Counted from the stretch's first letter, positions 17,142-25,198 are shown. The stretch is 64,000 nt of DNA from Qipengyuania spongiae (GCF_026168555.1 NZ_CP092471.1:878501-942500), one strand, 5' to 3'. Program-made: numbers and translations. Notes: a model not told the origin generated them from the letters alone.

Positions 17142-17543
17142 ATGGCCTCCGCCCGGTTGGGTGGAGACAATTATCTGATCCCTCGGGACCAGTCGTTTCC
17201 GATCAGGCTGGCGGCGCTCGATGCGTTTCACTGCTGTGTAGATGGTTCCGCTGCTCCCAGCGTGCGAAACCAGTTGCAGCCCACTGCCTATCAGTCCCAC
17301 CGCTTCCACTTGCTGCTCGCCATACTTGATGCTTTATCCCGGGCGCCTGAGGGTGTTATGCTAAAAGATATCGCTGGAACCATTGTTTATCGGGGATTGT
17401 CCGCGCAGCGCGCCATTGACTGGAAATCGTCATCGCAACGCCGCCAGACCCAGCGTCTCGTGGTTGAGGCGCGGCGAATGGCGTCGCACGGCTATCTCGG
17501 CTTGCTTCGCCAAAGCCGGCTCCGCTCTTTTCAAACGCACTGA
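17142..17543 (+). CDS. DUF2285-domain protein, N-terminally truncated
   Basis: The C-terminal part (about 50-130) matches DUF2285: TAYQSHRFHLLLAILDAL, then LKDIAGTIVYRG and WKSSSQRRQTQRLVVEARRM. The same frame is open back to a stop at 17001-17003 and the upstream translation (GDHLVLAGGGARHRLLV) still looks like the family, but it has no ATG, GTG or TTG before 17142. Full-length relatives carry an additional N-terminal domain. The gene is therefore probably a remnant with its 5' end replaced when the copG gene was joined to it. Confidence 0.6.
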   Translation: MASARLGGDNYLIPRDQSFPIRLAALDAFHCCVDGSAAPSVRNQLQPTAYQSHRFHLLLAILDALSRAPEGVMLKDIAGTIVYRGLSAQRAIDWKSSSQRRQTQRLVVEARRMASHGYLGLLRQSRLRSFQTH

Positions 17544-17727
17544 ATGCACTATGGTTTTTCGTGGGGCATGCTGCTGAATTTTGCGGCGCGCCCGGATTGG
17601 AACCGGACCTTGAGGGTCGCAACTGCAACTGCTGGAACAGGTGGAATGGAACCGTCTGATCCGGCACCGAGCAGGCGGTCAGGTGGCGGCGTGTTGGATT
17701 GCGTGCTGCCGATCGAACGGCAGGTCT

Positions 17728-18480
17728 ATGTACGCATATCTCGCGGAGGAATTCGCAACTGAACTTATCAATGTCCGTTCGGACACTGAACTCGACGGTG
17801 CGCTTAAACAGGTTTCCCGGCGCCTTGGCTTCGACCACTTCGCGCTTAGCCTGGAGATGCGTTCGACATCGTGCGAGGCACCGGGCCTGCTATTGCACGA
17901 CTATCCCGACGAATGGGCGAAAGTCTATATTGCCTTCGACCTCGCAGGGCAGGATCCGGTGCGAAGAGCCTGTGACAAGACCATCATCGGTTTCGCCTGG
18001 GACTGGATTGACGAACTCGTCCCTCTCACGCGCGGCGACCGTCAAATGCTCAATGTCGGCCGGGAATGCGGAATTGGCAATGGTTATACTGTTCCGCGGC
18101 ATTTGCCCGGGATAGGGCGCGGCACCTGCACCTTTGCTGTTCGACCCGAGCGAGAACTGCCCCGACGGCGCTTCGCCGTCGCGGAAATGATCGGGACGCT
18201 GGCTTTGAGCTGTGCGCTGGGCCTGAGTTCAGAAAAGTTCGATGAGAAGGTCCCTTCCCTGACCGATCGGCAGCGGGAGTGTCTGCTTTGGGTTGCAAGA
18301 GGGAAGACTGCAGCTGAAACGGCCATGATACTCGAAATCAGCACCGAAACCGTCATTCAGCATCTTAAGATGGCCCGCGAGCGCTACCAGGTCCATTGTA
18401 AACAGTCCCTCGTCGTCGCGGCGCTGTTCGACGGGTTGATCGGGTTTGCCGACATTATCCGTTGGCGGGACACAGGCTAG
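17728..18480 (+). CDS. LuxR-family quorum-sensing regulator with autoinducer domain
   Basis: A 250-residue transcription factor. Residues about 10-165 form the acyl-homoserine lactone domain with the typical positions W63, Y67, D76, P77 and W91 (EWAKVYIAFDLAGQDP); about 175-240 is the LuxR helix-turn-helix (LTDRQRECLLWVARGKTAAE, ETVIQHLKMARERY). ATG 17728 fits the family length; an in-frame upstream ATG would add an unlikely extension. There is no synthase next to it, but luxI lies about 8 kb away in the same island, so they may be partners, separated by the ars and mer clusters. It could control the transfer genes, as TraR does; this is inference. Confidence 0.88.
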   Translation: MYAYLAEEFATELINVRSDTELDGALKQVSRRLGFDHFALSLEMRSTSCEAPGLLLHDYPDEWAKVYIAFDLAGQDPVRRACDKTIIGFAWDWIDELVPLTRGDRQMLNVGRECGIGNGYTVPRHLPGIGRGTCTFAVRPERELPRRRFAVAEMIGTLALSCALGLSSEKFDEKVPSLTDRQRECLLWVARGKTAAETAMILEISTETVIQHLKMARERYQVHCKQSLVVAALFDGLIGFADIIRWRDTG

Positions 18481-18552
18481 TTTTCGCGCCACTGCCTCTC
18501 AATCACTCGAACATGGCCGTACTGCCTATTTCGCAACCGTTCAGAAAGCAAT

Positions 18553-18593
18553 TTGACTTCTCTCGGCATTTCGATATTTTAATAGTTATCGAA
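18553..18593 (+). promoter_or_regulatory. Promoter and ArsR operator of the ars operon
   Basis: TTGACT (18553-18558) with a 16-base spacer to TATTTT (18575-18580) forms a plausible promoter. It is overlapped by an inverted repeat, TTCGATA (18570-18576) and TATCGAA (18587-18593), separated by 10 AT-rich bases, the form expected for an ArsR dimer site. It ends 15 bases before arsR. Confidence 0.65.
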
Positions 18594-18608
18594 TCATTGG
18601 AGTGAGCG

Positions 18609-18947
18609 ATGCAAGCCGACCGCGTGATCCGAGCCCTATCTGCTCTGGCACAGGAGCATCGCCTCGCCGCGTTCCGCCTGCTCGTGCAGGCTGGTGAGCA
18701 AGGCGTTGCCGCCGGGGTGCTAGCTGAAAAGCTCGACGTGCCTCCGTCTTCAATGAGCTTTCACTTGGCTCAGCTCGCCAATGCGGGGCTGGTCACCCAG
18801 CGGCGCGAAAGCCGCTCGATCATCTATTCGGCGGACTATGCCGCGATGAATGGCCTGATGGGCTACCTCACTGAAAATTGCTGCGGCGGCCTCTCCTGTT
18901 CCGAGGATGCCGCCTGCCTTCCTTCTCCTCAACGAAAGAGCGCCTGA
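18609..18947 (+). CDS. arsR: Arsenic-responsive ArsR repressor
   Basis: A 112-residue winged-helix repressor (DNA helix about 45-63, PSSMSFHLAQLANAGLV). It lacks the ELCVCDL metal site in the DNA-binding helix. Instead cysteines lie at the C-terminus: C91, C92, C97 and C103 (TENCCGGLSCSEDAAC). This matches the ArsR subgroup that binds As(III) with a C-terminal CC...C triad, as in Acidithiobacillus ferrooxidans. It heads a tightly packed ars operon and overlaps arsI by one base. Confidence 0.92.
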   Translation: MQADRVIRALSALAQEHRLAAFRLLVQAGEQGVAAGVLAEKLDVPPSSMSFHLAQLANAGLVTQRRESRSIIYSADYAAMNGLMGYLTENCCGGLSCSEDAACLPSPQRKSA

Positions 18948-19417
18948 TGAAACGCTTTCACGTGCATGTCGGCGTGACCGACATCGACCACTCTATTGCC
19001 TTCTATTCAAGTCTGTTCGGTGCCGAGCCCGACGTGGTGAAGGCCGACTATGCCAAGTGGATGCTGGAAGATCCGCGCATCAACTTCGCGATTTCGATGC
19101 GCGAGGCTGCTGCCAAAGGCATCGAGCATGTCGGCTTGCAGGTCGAGGACAAGAGCGAACTCGAAGAGGTCTATGGCCGCCTCAAGGCTGCTGACCGCCC
19201 GGTGCTCGAAGAAGGCGCGACGACCTGTTGCTACGCGCAATCGGAAAAGAGCTGGATCGCCGATCCTGATGGCGTGGTGTGGGAAGCCTTCCTGACCGAA
19301 GGCGAAAGCACGACCTATGGCGGCAGTCCCGATCTCGACCAGCTAGCCTCGGCGAACGCTGCTTCGAGCGCCTGCTGCGCACCGCAACTCGCTCCCGCCA
19401 AGACGTCCTGCTGCTGA
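18947..19417 (+). CDS. arsI: ArsI/CadI-type metalloenzyme (C-As lyase family)
   Basis: A 156-residue vicinal-oxygen-chelate (glyoxalase fold) enzyme. Candidate Fe(II) ligands are H5 or H7 (FHVHVGV), H61 (GIEHVGLQVED) and E113 (VVWEAFLT), and the substrate-binding vicinal pair is C94-C95 (TTCCYAQ). These match ArsI, the oxygen-dependent lyase that cleaves trivalent organoarsenicals such as methylarsenite. The cadmium-induced CadI is a near relative, but the ars context favours ArsI. The tail is Cys-rich (SACCAP, SCC), suggesting additional metalloid binding. Confidence 0.88.
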   Translation: MKRFHVHVGVTDIDHSIAFYSSLFGAEPDVVKADYAKWMLEDPRINFAISMREAAAKGIEHVGLQVEDKSELEEVYGRLKAADRPVLEEGATTCCYAQSEKSWIADPDGVVWEAFLTEGESTTYGGSPDLDQLASANAASSACCAPQLAPAKTSCC

Positions 19418-19423
19418 AGTCCC

Positions 19424-19924
19424 ATGTCAGACCAACCGATGAACGTGCTGTTCCTGTGCACGGGCAACTCCGCTCGCTCGGTCTTGGGCGAGGCAATCCT
19501 CAACCATGACGGGGCAGGCCGCTTCAAGGCCTACAGCGCCGGAAGCAATCCGACCGGCAAGGTAAATCCCTGGGCGATCCATACGCTCAAGACCCTGGGC
19601 TATCCGGCAGAGGGCTATTCCTCCAAGAGCTGGAGCGAGTTTGCCGATGGACCGGAGTTCGATCTCATCTTTACCGTCTGCGACAGCGCAGCGGCTGAAT
19701 CCTGTCCGGTCTGGCCTGGTCGTCCGACCTCGGCGCATTGGGGCATTCCCGATCCGGCGGCTGTCGAGGGCAGCGATGCGGAGAAAGCAGCGGCCTTCCT
19801 CGATGCCTTCTGCATGCTGAAGCGCCGTATCGACCTGATGCTTGCGCTCCCGATTGCGAGCCTTGAGCAAATCGCCCTGCGCGAAAAGTTGCAAGCCATT
19901 GGCCACGAGGCGGATGAACAATGA
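19424..19924 (+). CDS. arsC: Arsenate reductase ArsC (low-molecular-weight phosphatase type)
   Basis: A 166-residue cytoplasmic enzyme that reduces arsenate to arsenite. The P-loop is CTGNSARS (C12 to S19), the nucleophile being C12; a second conserved cysteine lies in [17 protein letters not shown] (about 86 and 93), and the DPA of GIPDPA is the expected aspartate region. It follows arsI by 6 bases and overlaps acr3 by four bases. The product is handed to Acr3 for export. Confidence 0.93.
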   Translation: MSDQPMNVLFLCTGNSARSVLGEAILNHDGAGRFKAYSAGSNPTGKVNPWAIHTLKTLGYPAEGYSSKSWSEFADGPEFDLIFTVCDSAAAESCPVWPGRPTSAHWGIPDPAAVEGSDAEKAAAFLDAFCMLKRRIDLMLALPIASLEQIALREKLQAIGHEADEQ

Positions 19925-20991
19925 CCGCTGCAGCTGCTGACATGGACGCCCGCGCGGCGGGGCTAGGCCTGTTCGAGAAATGGCTTTCGGTCTGGGTCGG
20001 CGGCGCGATCCTCGCCGGGATTGCGCTCGGCAATGCAGCGCCAGAGCTATTCGCCTCGCTAGCGGGCATCGAATACGCCTCGGTCAATCTTGTCGTCGCA
20101 GTACTGATCTGGGCGATGATATTCCCGATGATGGTGGCGGTCGATTTCGGCGCGGTGCGTCGCGTCGGTGACAAGCCAAAGGGCCTGATCATCACGCTGG
20201 TAGTGAACTGGTTCATCAAGCCTTTCACGATGGCTGCACTTGGCGTGTTGTTCTTCGAGGTCGTCTTTGCCGACCTGATCGCGCCTGCCGATGCCCAGCA
20301 ATACATCGCCGGGCTGATCCTGCTGGGTGCGGCCCCTTGCACCGCGATGGTCTTCGTATGGTCGCAGCTCACCAGGGGCGATCCTGCCTATACGCTGGTG
20401 CAAGTCGCGGCGAATGATCTCATCATGATCGTGGCCTTCGCGCCCATTGTCGCGCTGCTGCTGGGCGTGACCGACATTGCGGTCCCGTGGGAGACGCTGC
20501 TGCTCTCGGTCGCGCTCTATGTGGTCGTGCCGCTCGCAGCCGGTGCCATTGTGCGGCATCGGCTTCTCGCGACCCATGGCGGCGATGAAGCGGCGGTGTC
20601 CGAATTCACGGGGCGCATGAAGCCGCTCTCGATCATCGGCCTGCTGCTGACGGTGTTGCTGCTGTTCGGCTTCCAGGCGGAAACCATTGTCGCCCGACCG
20701 CTGTTGATCGCGCTGATTGCAGCGCCCATTGTTGTCCAAAGCTACGGCATCTTCTTCATCGCTTATGGCTGGGCCAAAGCGTGGAAGGTCCCGCACGCAG
20801 TAGCCGCGCCCTGCGCTCTTATCGGCACGTCCAATTTTTTCGAACTGGCGGTGGCGGTTGCGATCGGCCTGTTCGGCCTAGGGAGCGGAGCTGCTTTGGC
20901 TACGGTGGTAGGCGTCCTCGTAGAAGTGCCTGTCATGTTGTCGCTGGTAGCGATCGCCAATCGGACGCGTGGTATATTCCCTTTGGCTTGA
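19921..20991 (+). CDS. acr3: Arsenite efflux transporter Acr3
   Basis: A 356-residue inner-membrane carrier of the Acr3 (BART) family with about ten membrane helices. The conserved cysteine needed for arsenite transport is C140 in [16 protein letters not shown], and the family signature [13 protein letters not shown] lies near the C-terminus. It is the last gene of arsR-arsI-arsC-acr3 and overlaps arsC by ATGA. It converges with the YnfA gene, 12 bases away. Confidence 0.95.
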   Translation: MTAAAADMDARAAGLGLFEKWLSVWVGGAILAGIALGNAAPELFASLAGIEYASVNLVVAVLIWAMIFPMMVAVDFGAVRRVGDKPKGLIITLVVNWFIKPFTMAALGVLFFEVVFADLIAPADAQQYIAGLILLGAAPCTAMVFVWSQLTRGDPAYTLVQVAANDLIMIVAFAPIVALLLGVTDIAVPWETLLLSVALYVVVPLAAGAIVRHRLLATHGGDEAAVSEFTGRMKPLSIIGLLLTVLLLFGFQAETIVARPLLIALIAAPIVVQSYGIFFIAYGWAKAWKVPHAVAAPCALIGTSNFFELAVAVAIGLFGLGSGAALATVVGVLVEVPVMLSLVAIANRTRGIFPLA

Positions 20992-21003
20992 TGCGGATGT
21001 GCC

Positions 21004-21330
21004 TCATACCGGTCTGGGGGCGAGCAAGATGACGCCGGCGCCTACAAGGCAGATCGCCACGCCCAGAGTGTCCCACCGATCGGGCTTCACGCCTTCTGCG
21101 ATCCAAAGCCACAAAAGCGCGGACAGAATGTAGACCCCGCCGTAGGCAGCATAAGTTCGACCTGCATGCTCGGCATCGACCAGCGTTAGCAAATAGGCAA
21201 AAAGGACGAGTGAAGCCACGCCCGGAACGAGCCACCAAGCCGACTTGTCCATACGCAACCACGCCCAGAAAGCGAAACAGCCCGCAATTTCAGCAATTGC
21301 AGTACCGAGATATGCGAGAAAGGTCATCAT
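21004..21330 (-). CDS. YnfA/UPF0060 family small membrane protein
   Basis: A 108-residue protein with four predicted membrane helices, recognised by [20 protein letters not shown] and [19 protein letters not shown] of the YnfA family (a small-multidrug-resistance-like fold). Two ATG codons are adjacent (21330 and 21327); GAGG lies upstream. The longer ORF extending to 21411 lacks a ribosome site. It is often found near metal-resistance genes in such elements, but its substrate is unknown. Confidence 0.88.
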   Translation of the reverse strand: MMTFLAYLGTAIAEIAGCFAFWAWLRMDKSAWWLVPGVASLVLFAYLLTLVDAEHAGRTYAAYGGVYILSALLWLWIAEGVKPDRWDTLGVAICLVGAGVILLAPRPV

Positions 21331-21411
21331 CTGACCTCTATCGAGATTTCGACTGTCGATCGCAAACGGGATTACCCGGTTGATGGCTTTACTGGACCAA
21401 GCGAGGCGCAA

Positions 21412-22771
21412 CTACGATAGCATGGAGCCAAGATCGGAGCCCACGCTCGGATACACCGATACCATTTTCTTGAGATCGCTTGTTGTCAGTCCAAGTCGGA
21501 TGGCCAAACCGAAGAAATTAATGATTTCGCCATATTCGGGTCCGAGCAGATGGGCGCCCAGGATAGTGTCGCTGTCCTTATCGATTATAACCTTGGTTGC
21601 AGCGCAGCTTTCGCCAACGCGAAGGTTGGAATACCAGTCGCCGGTGTCATTCTCGACGACGCGGATATCGTGCCCGGCCTCTCGTGCATCCTGTTCGAGC
21701 ATGCCAACGCGGGTTAGCTCCGGTACGGTAAATACAGCGCTCGGAACTCCCGAATAATCCGGCTTGGTCCGGTTGCCCTTGAGCATATTGGACGCAGCTA
21801 CCTTGCCCTCGAAAACCGCGACAGGCGTAAGCGGGGCACCCTGCGTATCGGCGGCATCCCCGGCAGCGTAGATTTTCGGGTTGGACGTGCTTTGCAGGTA
21901 GGCGTTGACCGCAACGCCCTTGTCACCTGCCTCGACATTGGCTGCGGCCAGATCGAGCTGATCAATTGCCGCGACGCGGCCCGCCTTGGACGACGAGATC
22001 GGCGCGCAAATCTTTCGTTTCGCTACCCGTTTCTACCGTGACAAGAAAGTCCGTCCCGTCCTTCTTGATGGATTTGAGTGACGTGCGCCGTCGCAGTTGG
22101 ACGCCGACTTCCTCGCCTCGCGCGACGAGTCTTTCAACAAGATCGGCATCGAAACCTTTAAGCGGTCTCTCGCCGCGATCGATCATGCACACCTCGCTGC
22201 CGGCGCGTGCTGCGATATGGCCAAACTCGAACGAGATGAAGCCGCCGCCGATGAACAGGATGCGTTCGGGCAGCGCATCGAGCCGCATGAACTCGGTGCT
22301 GTCGGTAAGGTGTTCGGAGCCGGGAACATCTATCGTCCGCGGCTTGGCACCCGTTGCGATCAGGAAATGGTTTGCCTGAAACTGCCCCTCGCCGTCGATT
22401 TCGACGGTATCTTCGCCGACGAAGCGCGCTTTCCCGTGAAGGGTAGTGACGCCGTTGCTCTCCAGACCGTTTTCGATCCGACCGGGCATTTTGTCGGTGA
22501 ACGTCTGCGTGAAGGCGACCAGATCGGGCCAGTTGATGGCGATGTCGTTCGGTTCGATGCCCTTGCCGTGCATGAGCCGCGCTGCGTCGATGATTTCCGC
22601 CCCGCGGCGGAGCATTTTCTTCGGATCGCAGCCGCGCAGGGCGCAGGTGCCGCCATAAGGCAGTTCGTCGACCACCGCGACCGACCAACCGGCTGAGGCG
22701 CATTTGTTGGCGGCATTTACGGCCGCCATACCAACACCCAGCACTATAAGATCGAAGTTTCGCGTACTCAT
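21412..22771 (-). pseudogene. FAD/NAD(P) disulfide oxidoreductase (glutathione/mercuric reductase type), frameshifted
   Basis: Two frames together encode one flavoprotein disulfide reductase of about 450 residues. The first (22771 to about 21985) holds the FAD motif (FDLIVLGVGMAAVNAA), the redox pair GGTCALRGCDPKK, the NADP-binding ILFIGGGFISFEFG and ends SETKDLRADLVV. The second picks up at about 21983 with GRVAAIDQLDL, then YAAGDAADTQG and a full dimerisation domain ending at 21412. The frames join if two bases (GC) are restored near 21980. It lacks the N-terminal HMA domain and C-terminal Cys pair of true MerA, so a glutathione reductase-like role in the mer cluster is more likely. Start ATG 22771 lies 2 bases after the GDCCVxC stop. 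A sequencing error cannot be excluded. Confidence 0.82.
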
Positions 22772-22772
22772 C

Positions 22773-23003
22773 TCACCGCCCTCCGCAACATGTGGCGCCC
22801 TTGCGATCGGCACGCGTTTCCTGGATCGGCGGGCAGGGGATGGTGCCGAATGAGCAGAAGACACAGCAATCGCCCGCATTGGGGCGGAGTTTCACACCGC
22901 AACCATTGCAATCGTAGAAAAACCAGCAGGCATCCGTCGGCATTCTTTCGAGCTTTTTGTACCCGCAAGTAGGGCATGTGATCTCGGACTTCAGTTCGAT
23001 CAT
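22773..23003 (-). CDS. GDCCVxC-domain small Cys-rich protein
   Basis: A 76-residue cytoplasmic protein with two CxxC pairs (C10/C13, C32/C35) and the family signature GDCCVFCSFGTIPCP (about 44-58), followed by CC near the end. It belongs to the GDCCVxC (seleno)protein family found in mercury operons; some relatives carry selenocysteine, here cysteines are used and no in-frame stop is seen. It probably binds Hg(II) or zinc. It overlaps merP by ATGA and is followed directly by the frameshifted flavoprotein. Confidence 0.87.
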   Translation of the reverse strand: MIELKSEITCPTCGYKKLERMPTDACWFFYDCNGCGVKLRPNAGDCCVFCSFGTIPCPPIQETRADRKGATCCGGR

Positions 23004-23341
23004 AGCGCGCTCTCTGAAAGGATCGCCGGATATCCGGCCTCGGTCGACGCCGCGGCGATCGCGCTTGTGGTTGTTCGCTCAGGATCGAACTGCGCAGTCG
23101 CCGTCCTGGTCTCGTAATCGATAGTCACCTCGTGCACGCCTGCCACGCCTTCCATCGCGCGCCGAACCGTTATCGGGCAGGTCGCGCAGGTCATATTCTC
23201 GACCGCAAAACTTGCCGATTGCAGATGCGCGGAATTTTGTTGAACCCGTTCGTCGGAGTTTGGCGGAAACAAGGTCGCTGCCCAGATACCCGCTCCGGCC
23301 AGTCCCAGTATCGCAACTGCGACGATCATCGTCTTCTTCAT
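23000..23341 (-). CDS. merP: Mercuric ion binding protein MerP
   Basis: A 113-residue secreted protein with a membrane/signal segment (MKKTMIVAVAILGLAGAG) and one HMA domain with the metal pair C52/C55 in ENMTCATCPITVRRAM. MerP takes Hg(II) in the periplasm and passes it to MerT. The start is ATG 23341 with AGGAG upstream; the longer frame to 23680 overlaps merT and is rejected. It lies 11 bases behind merT. Confidence 0.92.
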   Translation of the reverse strand: MKKTMIVAVAILGLAGAGIWAATLFPPNSDERVQQNSAHLQSASFAVENMTCATCPITVRRAMEGVAGVHEVTIDYETRTATAQFDPERTTTSAIAAASTEAGYPAILSESAL

Positions 23342-23352
23342 CTTTCGAACTC

Positions 23353-23715
23353 CTAGTAGAATTGCGGCGCCCACCACTCGACCGTGGACGAGGCAGCGAC
23401 CAATACGGTCGCCAGCCACAGGGAGCTTTTGACGAGCAGGTTTGCTCCGGGCCGCGCGCAATATGTTCCGTCTTCGCAAGGTTCGGCTTGCCGAAAATAG
23501 ACGTGCCGGAATCCAAGGGCCAAAAAGACAACCGCAATGGCGATAAATACCCATTTGTACGGTTCGAGCGCAGTGAGATTGCCGATCCACGCGCCGCTGA
23601 TGCCAAGGCTCAGCAATAACAGCGGGGCAATACAGCAGGACGAGGCGAGTATCGCGCCGAGCGTCCCGCCGCTCGCCCATAAGCGCTGCGCGTTCTTGTG
23701 CATTTGATCGACCAT
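23353..23715 (-). CDS. merT: Mercuric ion transporter MerT
   Basis: A 120-residue inner-membrane protein with three helices. The first helix carries the vicinal C27-C28 (LASSCCIAPLLLL) that receives Hg(II) from MerP; a cytoplasmic loop has a second pair (EPCEDGTYC). An ORF extends to 23757, but its upstream part lies across the mer promoter, so translation must start at ATG 23715 (almost leaderless) or ATG 23703. This is the first gene of merT-merP-GDCCVxC-reductase. Confidence 0.92.
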   Translation of the reverse strand: MVDQMHKNAQRLWASGGTLGAILASSCCIAPLLLLSLGISGAWIGNLTALEPYKWVFIAIAVVFLALGFRHVYFRQAEPCEDGTYCARPGANLLVKSSLWLATVLVAASSTVEWWAPQFY

Positions 23716-23722
23716 GGAAACC

Positions 23723-23753
23723 AATGTACTCCCTGTAGTAACTACAGGTTCAA
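23723..23753 (-). promoter_or_regulatory. MerR-controlled mer promoter with 19-base spacer
   Basis: On the minus strand TTGAAC (23753-23748) and TACATT (23728-23723) are separated by exactly 19 bases, the overlong spacer of MerR-activated promoters. The spacer holds the perfect dyad CTGTAGTTACTACAG (23747-23733). It lies between merT and the divergent merR, whose start is 22 bases away. Confidence 0.85.
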
Positions 23754-23774
23754 GCACTAATTGGCATATGGCTC

Positions 23775-24197
23775 ATGACAGCATCGCAAGTGATCAAACG
23801 GGGAGAACTGGCCAGACGGTCGGGCTGCAACCTTGAGACAATCCGCTACTACGAGAACATCGGTCTGCTTCAGCCTCCCGAGCGTACGGCAAGCGGGCAC
23901 AGGCTCTATCCACCCGGCGACCAGGCGCGGCTCGGCTTTATCTTGCGCGGCCGCGATCTGGGTTTTTCGATCGAGGAGCTCAAAAGCCTGCTCAGCCTCG
24001 TTGATTCGCACCCCTACAGCTGCGGCGAGGTTCGGGATCTGACCAATAACCATCTGGCCAGCGTGCGAGCTAAAATTGCTGATTTGACTAGGTTGGAGCG
24101 CACGCTAGCCGATGTATCAGCCCGCTGCGAAGGCGGTGATGTTCCGGAATGCCCCATCATAGATACGCTCTTTGGTCGTGGTCCTGGCGCCCGATAG
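23775..24197 (+). CDS. merR: Mercury-responsive regulator MerR
   Basis: A 140-residue MerR-family activator/repressor. The N-terminus is the winged helix (RGELARRSGCNLETIRYYEN), then a long dimer helix. The three Hg(II)-binding cysteines are in place: C83, C118 and C126 (Tn501 MerR has C82, C117 and C126). It is divergent from merT over a 19-spacer promoter with a dyad, which it should untwist on binding mercury. Confidence 0.92.
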   Translation: MTASQVIKRGELARRSGCNLETIRYYENIGLLQPPERTASGHRLYPPGDQARLGFILRGRDLGFSIEELKSLLSLVDSHPYSCGEVRDLTNNHLASVRAKIADLTRLERTLADVSARCEGGDVPECPIIDTLFGRGPGAR

Positions 24198-24336
24198 TGA
24201 AGCTATGCCGTCGGAACGGGTGCGCGTCTTGAAGCTATTTCGATCGAAGCCGGATGCGACGAGGCGAGGGAACGAATATGCGCCCTGTCCGTCCCCTCAC
24301 TACAGAGCCTCGTCATTTAACTTTTGATAGCTTTCC

Positions 24337-24765
24337 ATGCCGACCACCATTCTGATTGTCGAAGACGAATTCCTCATAGCTGTCGAAATGGAGGCGGTGG
24401 TTCACGATCTCGGTCATGAATCCGCAGGCATAGCCGACGACATGCAATCGGCATTGGCAAAGGCTTCAGACGCGATCGATGTGGCGCTCGTCGATGTCAA
24501 TCTGGCCGATGGAGCCACTGGTCCGAGGATCGGCGAGAAGCTTGCTGCGGATTTCGGGATCGAGGTTATTTTCGTAACCGCCAATCCCGCACAACTCGGC
24601 GAAGGGGTGAGCGGAACGCTGGGCGCGCTGGAAAAACCGGTCGATCTTAGCATTCTCAAGCAGGTTCTCGACTATGTCATTGCGGTCCGGAAGCCAGCTC
24701 GTGGAACACCAATGCAACCGGCGTGGCGGCGCGGCTTTCGACCGCGATATCGGGGCCGGAAATAG
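24337..24765 (+). CDS. Single-domain response regulator with altered C-terminus
   Basis: A receiver domain protein (142 residues): acidic pair D10-E11, phospho-acceptor D53 (VALVDVNLADG), the T in VIFVTANPAQ and K in ALEKPVD. The receiver ends at about residue 118 (LDYVIAVRK). The last 24 residues (PARGTPMQPAWRRGF...) are translated from the opposite strand of the truncated kinase gene and are not part of the family, so the gene's original 3' end has been lost by a deletion near 24690. It would be the partner of an HWE-type kinase. Confidence 0.8.
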   Translation: MPTTILIVEDEFLIAVEMEAVVHDLGHESAGIADDMQSALAKASDAIDVALVDVNLADGATGPRIGEKLAADFGIEVIFVTANPAQLGEGVSGTLGALEKPVDLSILKQVLDYVIAVRKPARGTPMQPAWRRGFRPRYRGRK

Positions 24766-25198
24766 CAATCCTTCTTTCGGAAAAGGCAGGATAGGTCTCG
24801 AAGATCGTCGCAAGCAGCGTGGCGAGGGTCACTTCCTTGCCCTCGGGCTGGGACTTTTCGCTGTGGGGCCGGACGAATTCGTGCGCGCGCCCCAGCGCGG
24901 AAATCCGGCCCAGCAGGTCGCGCGACGCTTCACCGAACGCTTCATTTGCGCGCGCTGTCAGGCTGATCAAACCGGAAACAATCGCGAAGATGTTCTTGAT
25001 GCGATGGCTGAGCTCTTGACTCAGGATTTCGTTTTGGAGGGCGGTGCGCTTCAGGCTGTCTCTTACCGGCGTCATGCTCACTCCGAAATCGTCAGCGAGT
25101 CGCATCGCCTCAAGCTTCGTACCGGCCCGGAAGCGCCCTTCCAGCAATGCATCTTTCAACCGCCTGTACGTAGGCTCGAGGACGTGAGCGGGACTCAT
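24677..25198 (-). pseudogene. Chimeric ORF: GntR N-terminus joined to an HWE/HisKA_2 kinase fragment
   Basis: A 173-residue frame with two unrelated halves. Residues 1-49 are the start of a GntR regulator's winged helix (YRRLKDALLEGRFRAGTKLE, then DDFGVSMTPVRDSL). From residue 50 on it is the dimerisation domain of an HWE-type histidine kinase (LQNEILSQELSHRIKNIFAI, phospho-acceptor H65) through to the N-box (VALVFHELA), where it breaks off with SGPQ. The missing GntR half and missing PAS half are in the gene at 26904-27812. The ATP-binding domain is absent. It overlaps the phyH stop by four bases (ATGA), and its 3' end overlaps the response regulator. The product is unlikely to work as either parent. 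Confidence 0.85.

Noticed and set aside
21412..22771. Calling the flavoprotein mercuric reductase MerA
   Set aside because: It lacks the HMA domain and C-terminal Cys pair; a general disulfide reductase of the mer cluster is safer.
23353..23757. merT start at 23757
   Set aside because: This would place the start codon within the -35 region of the mer promoter.
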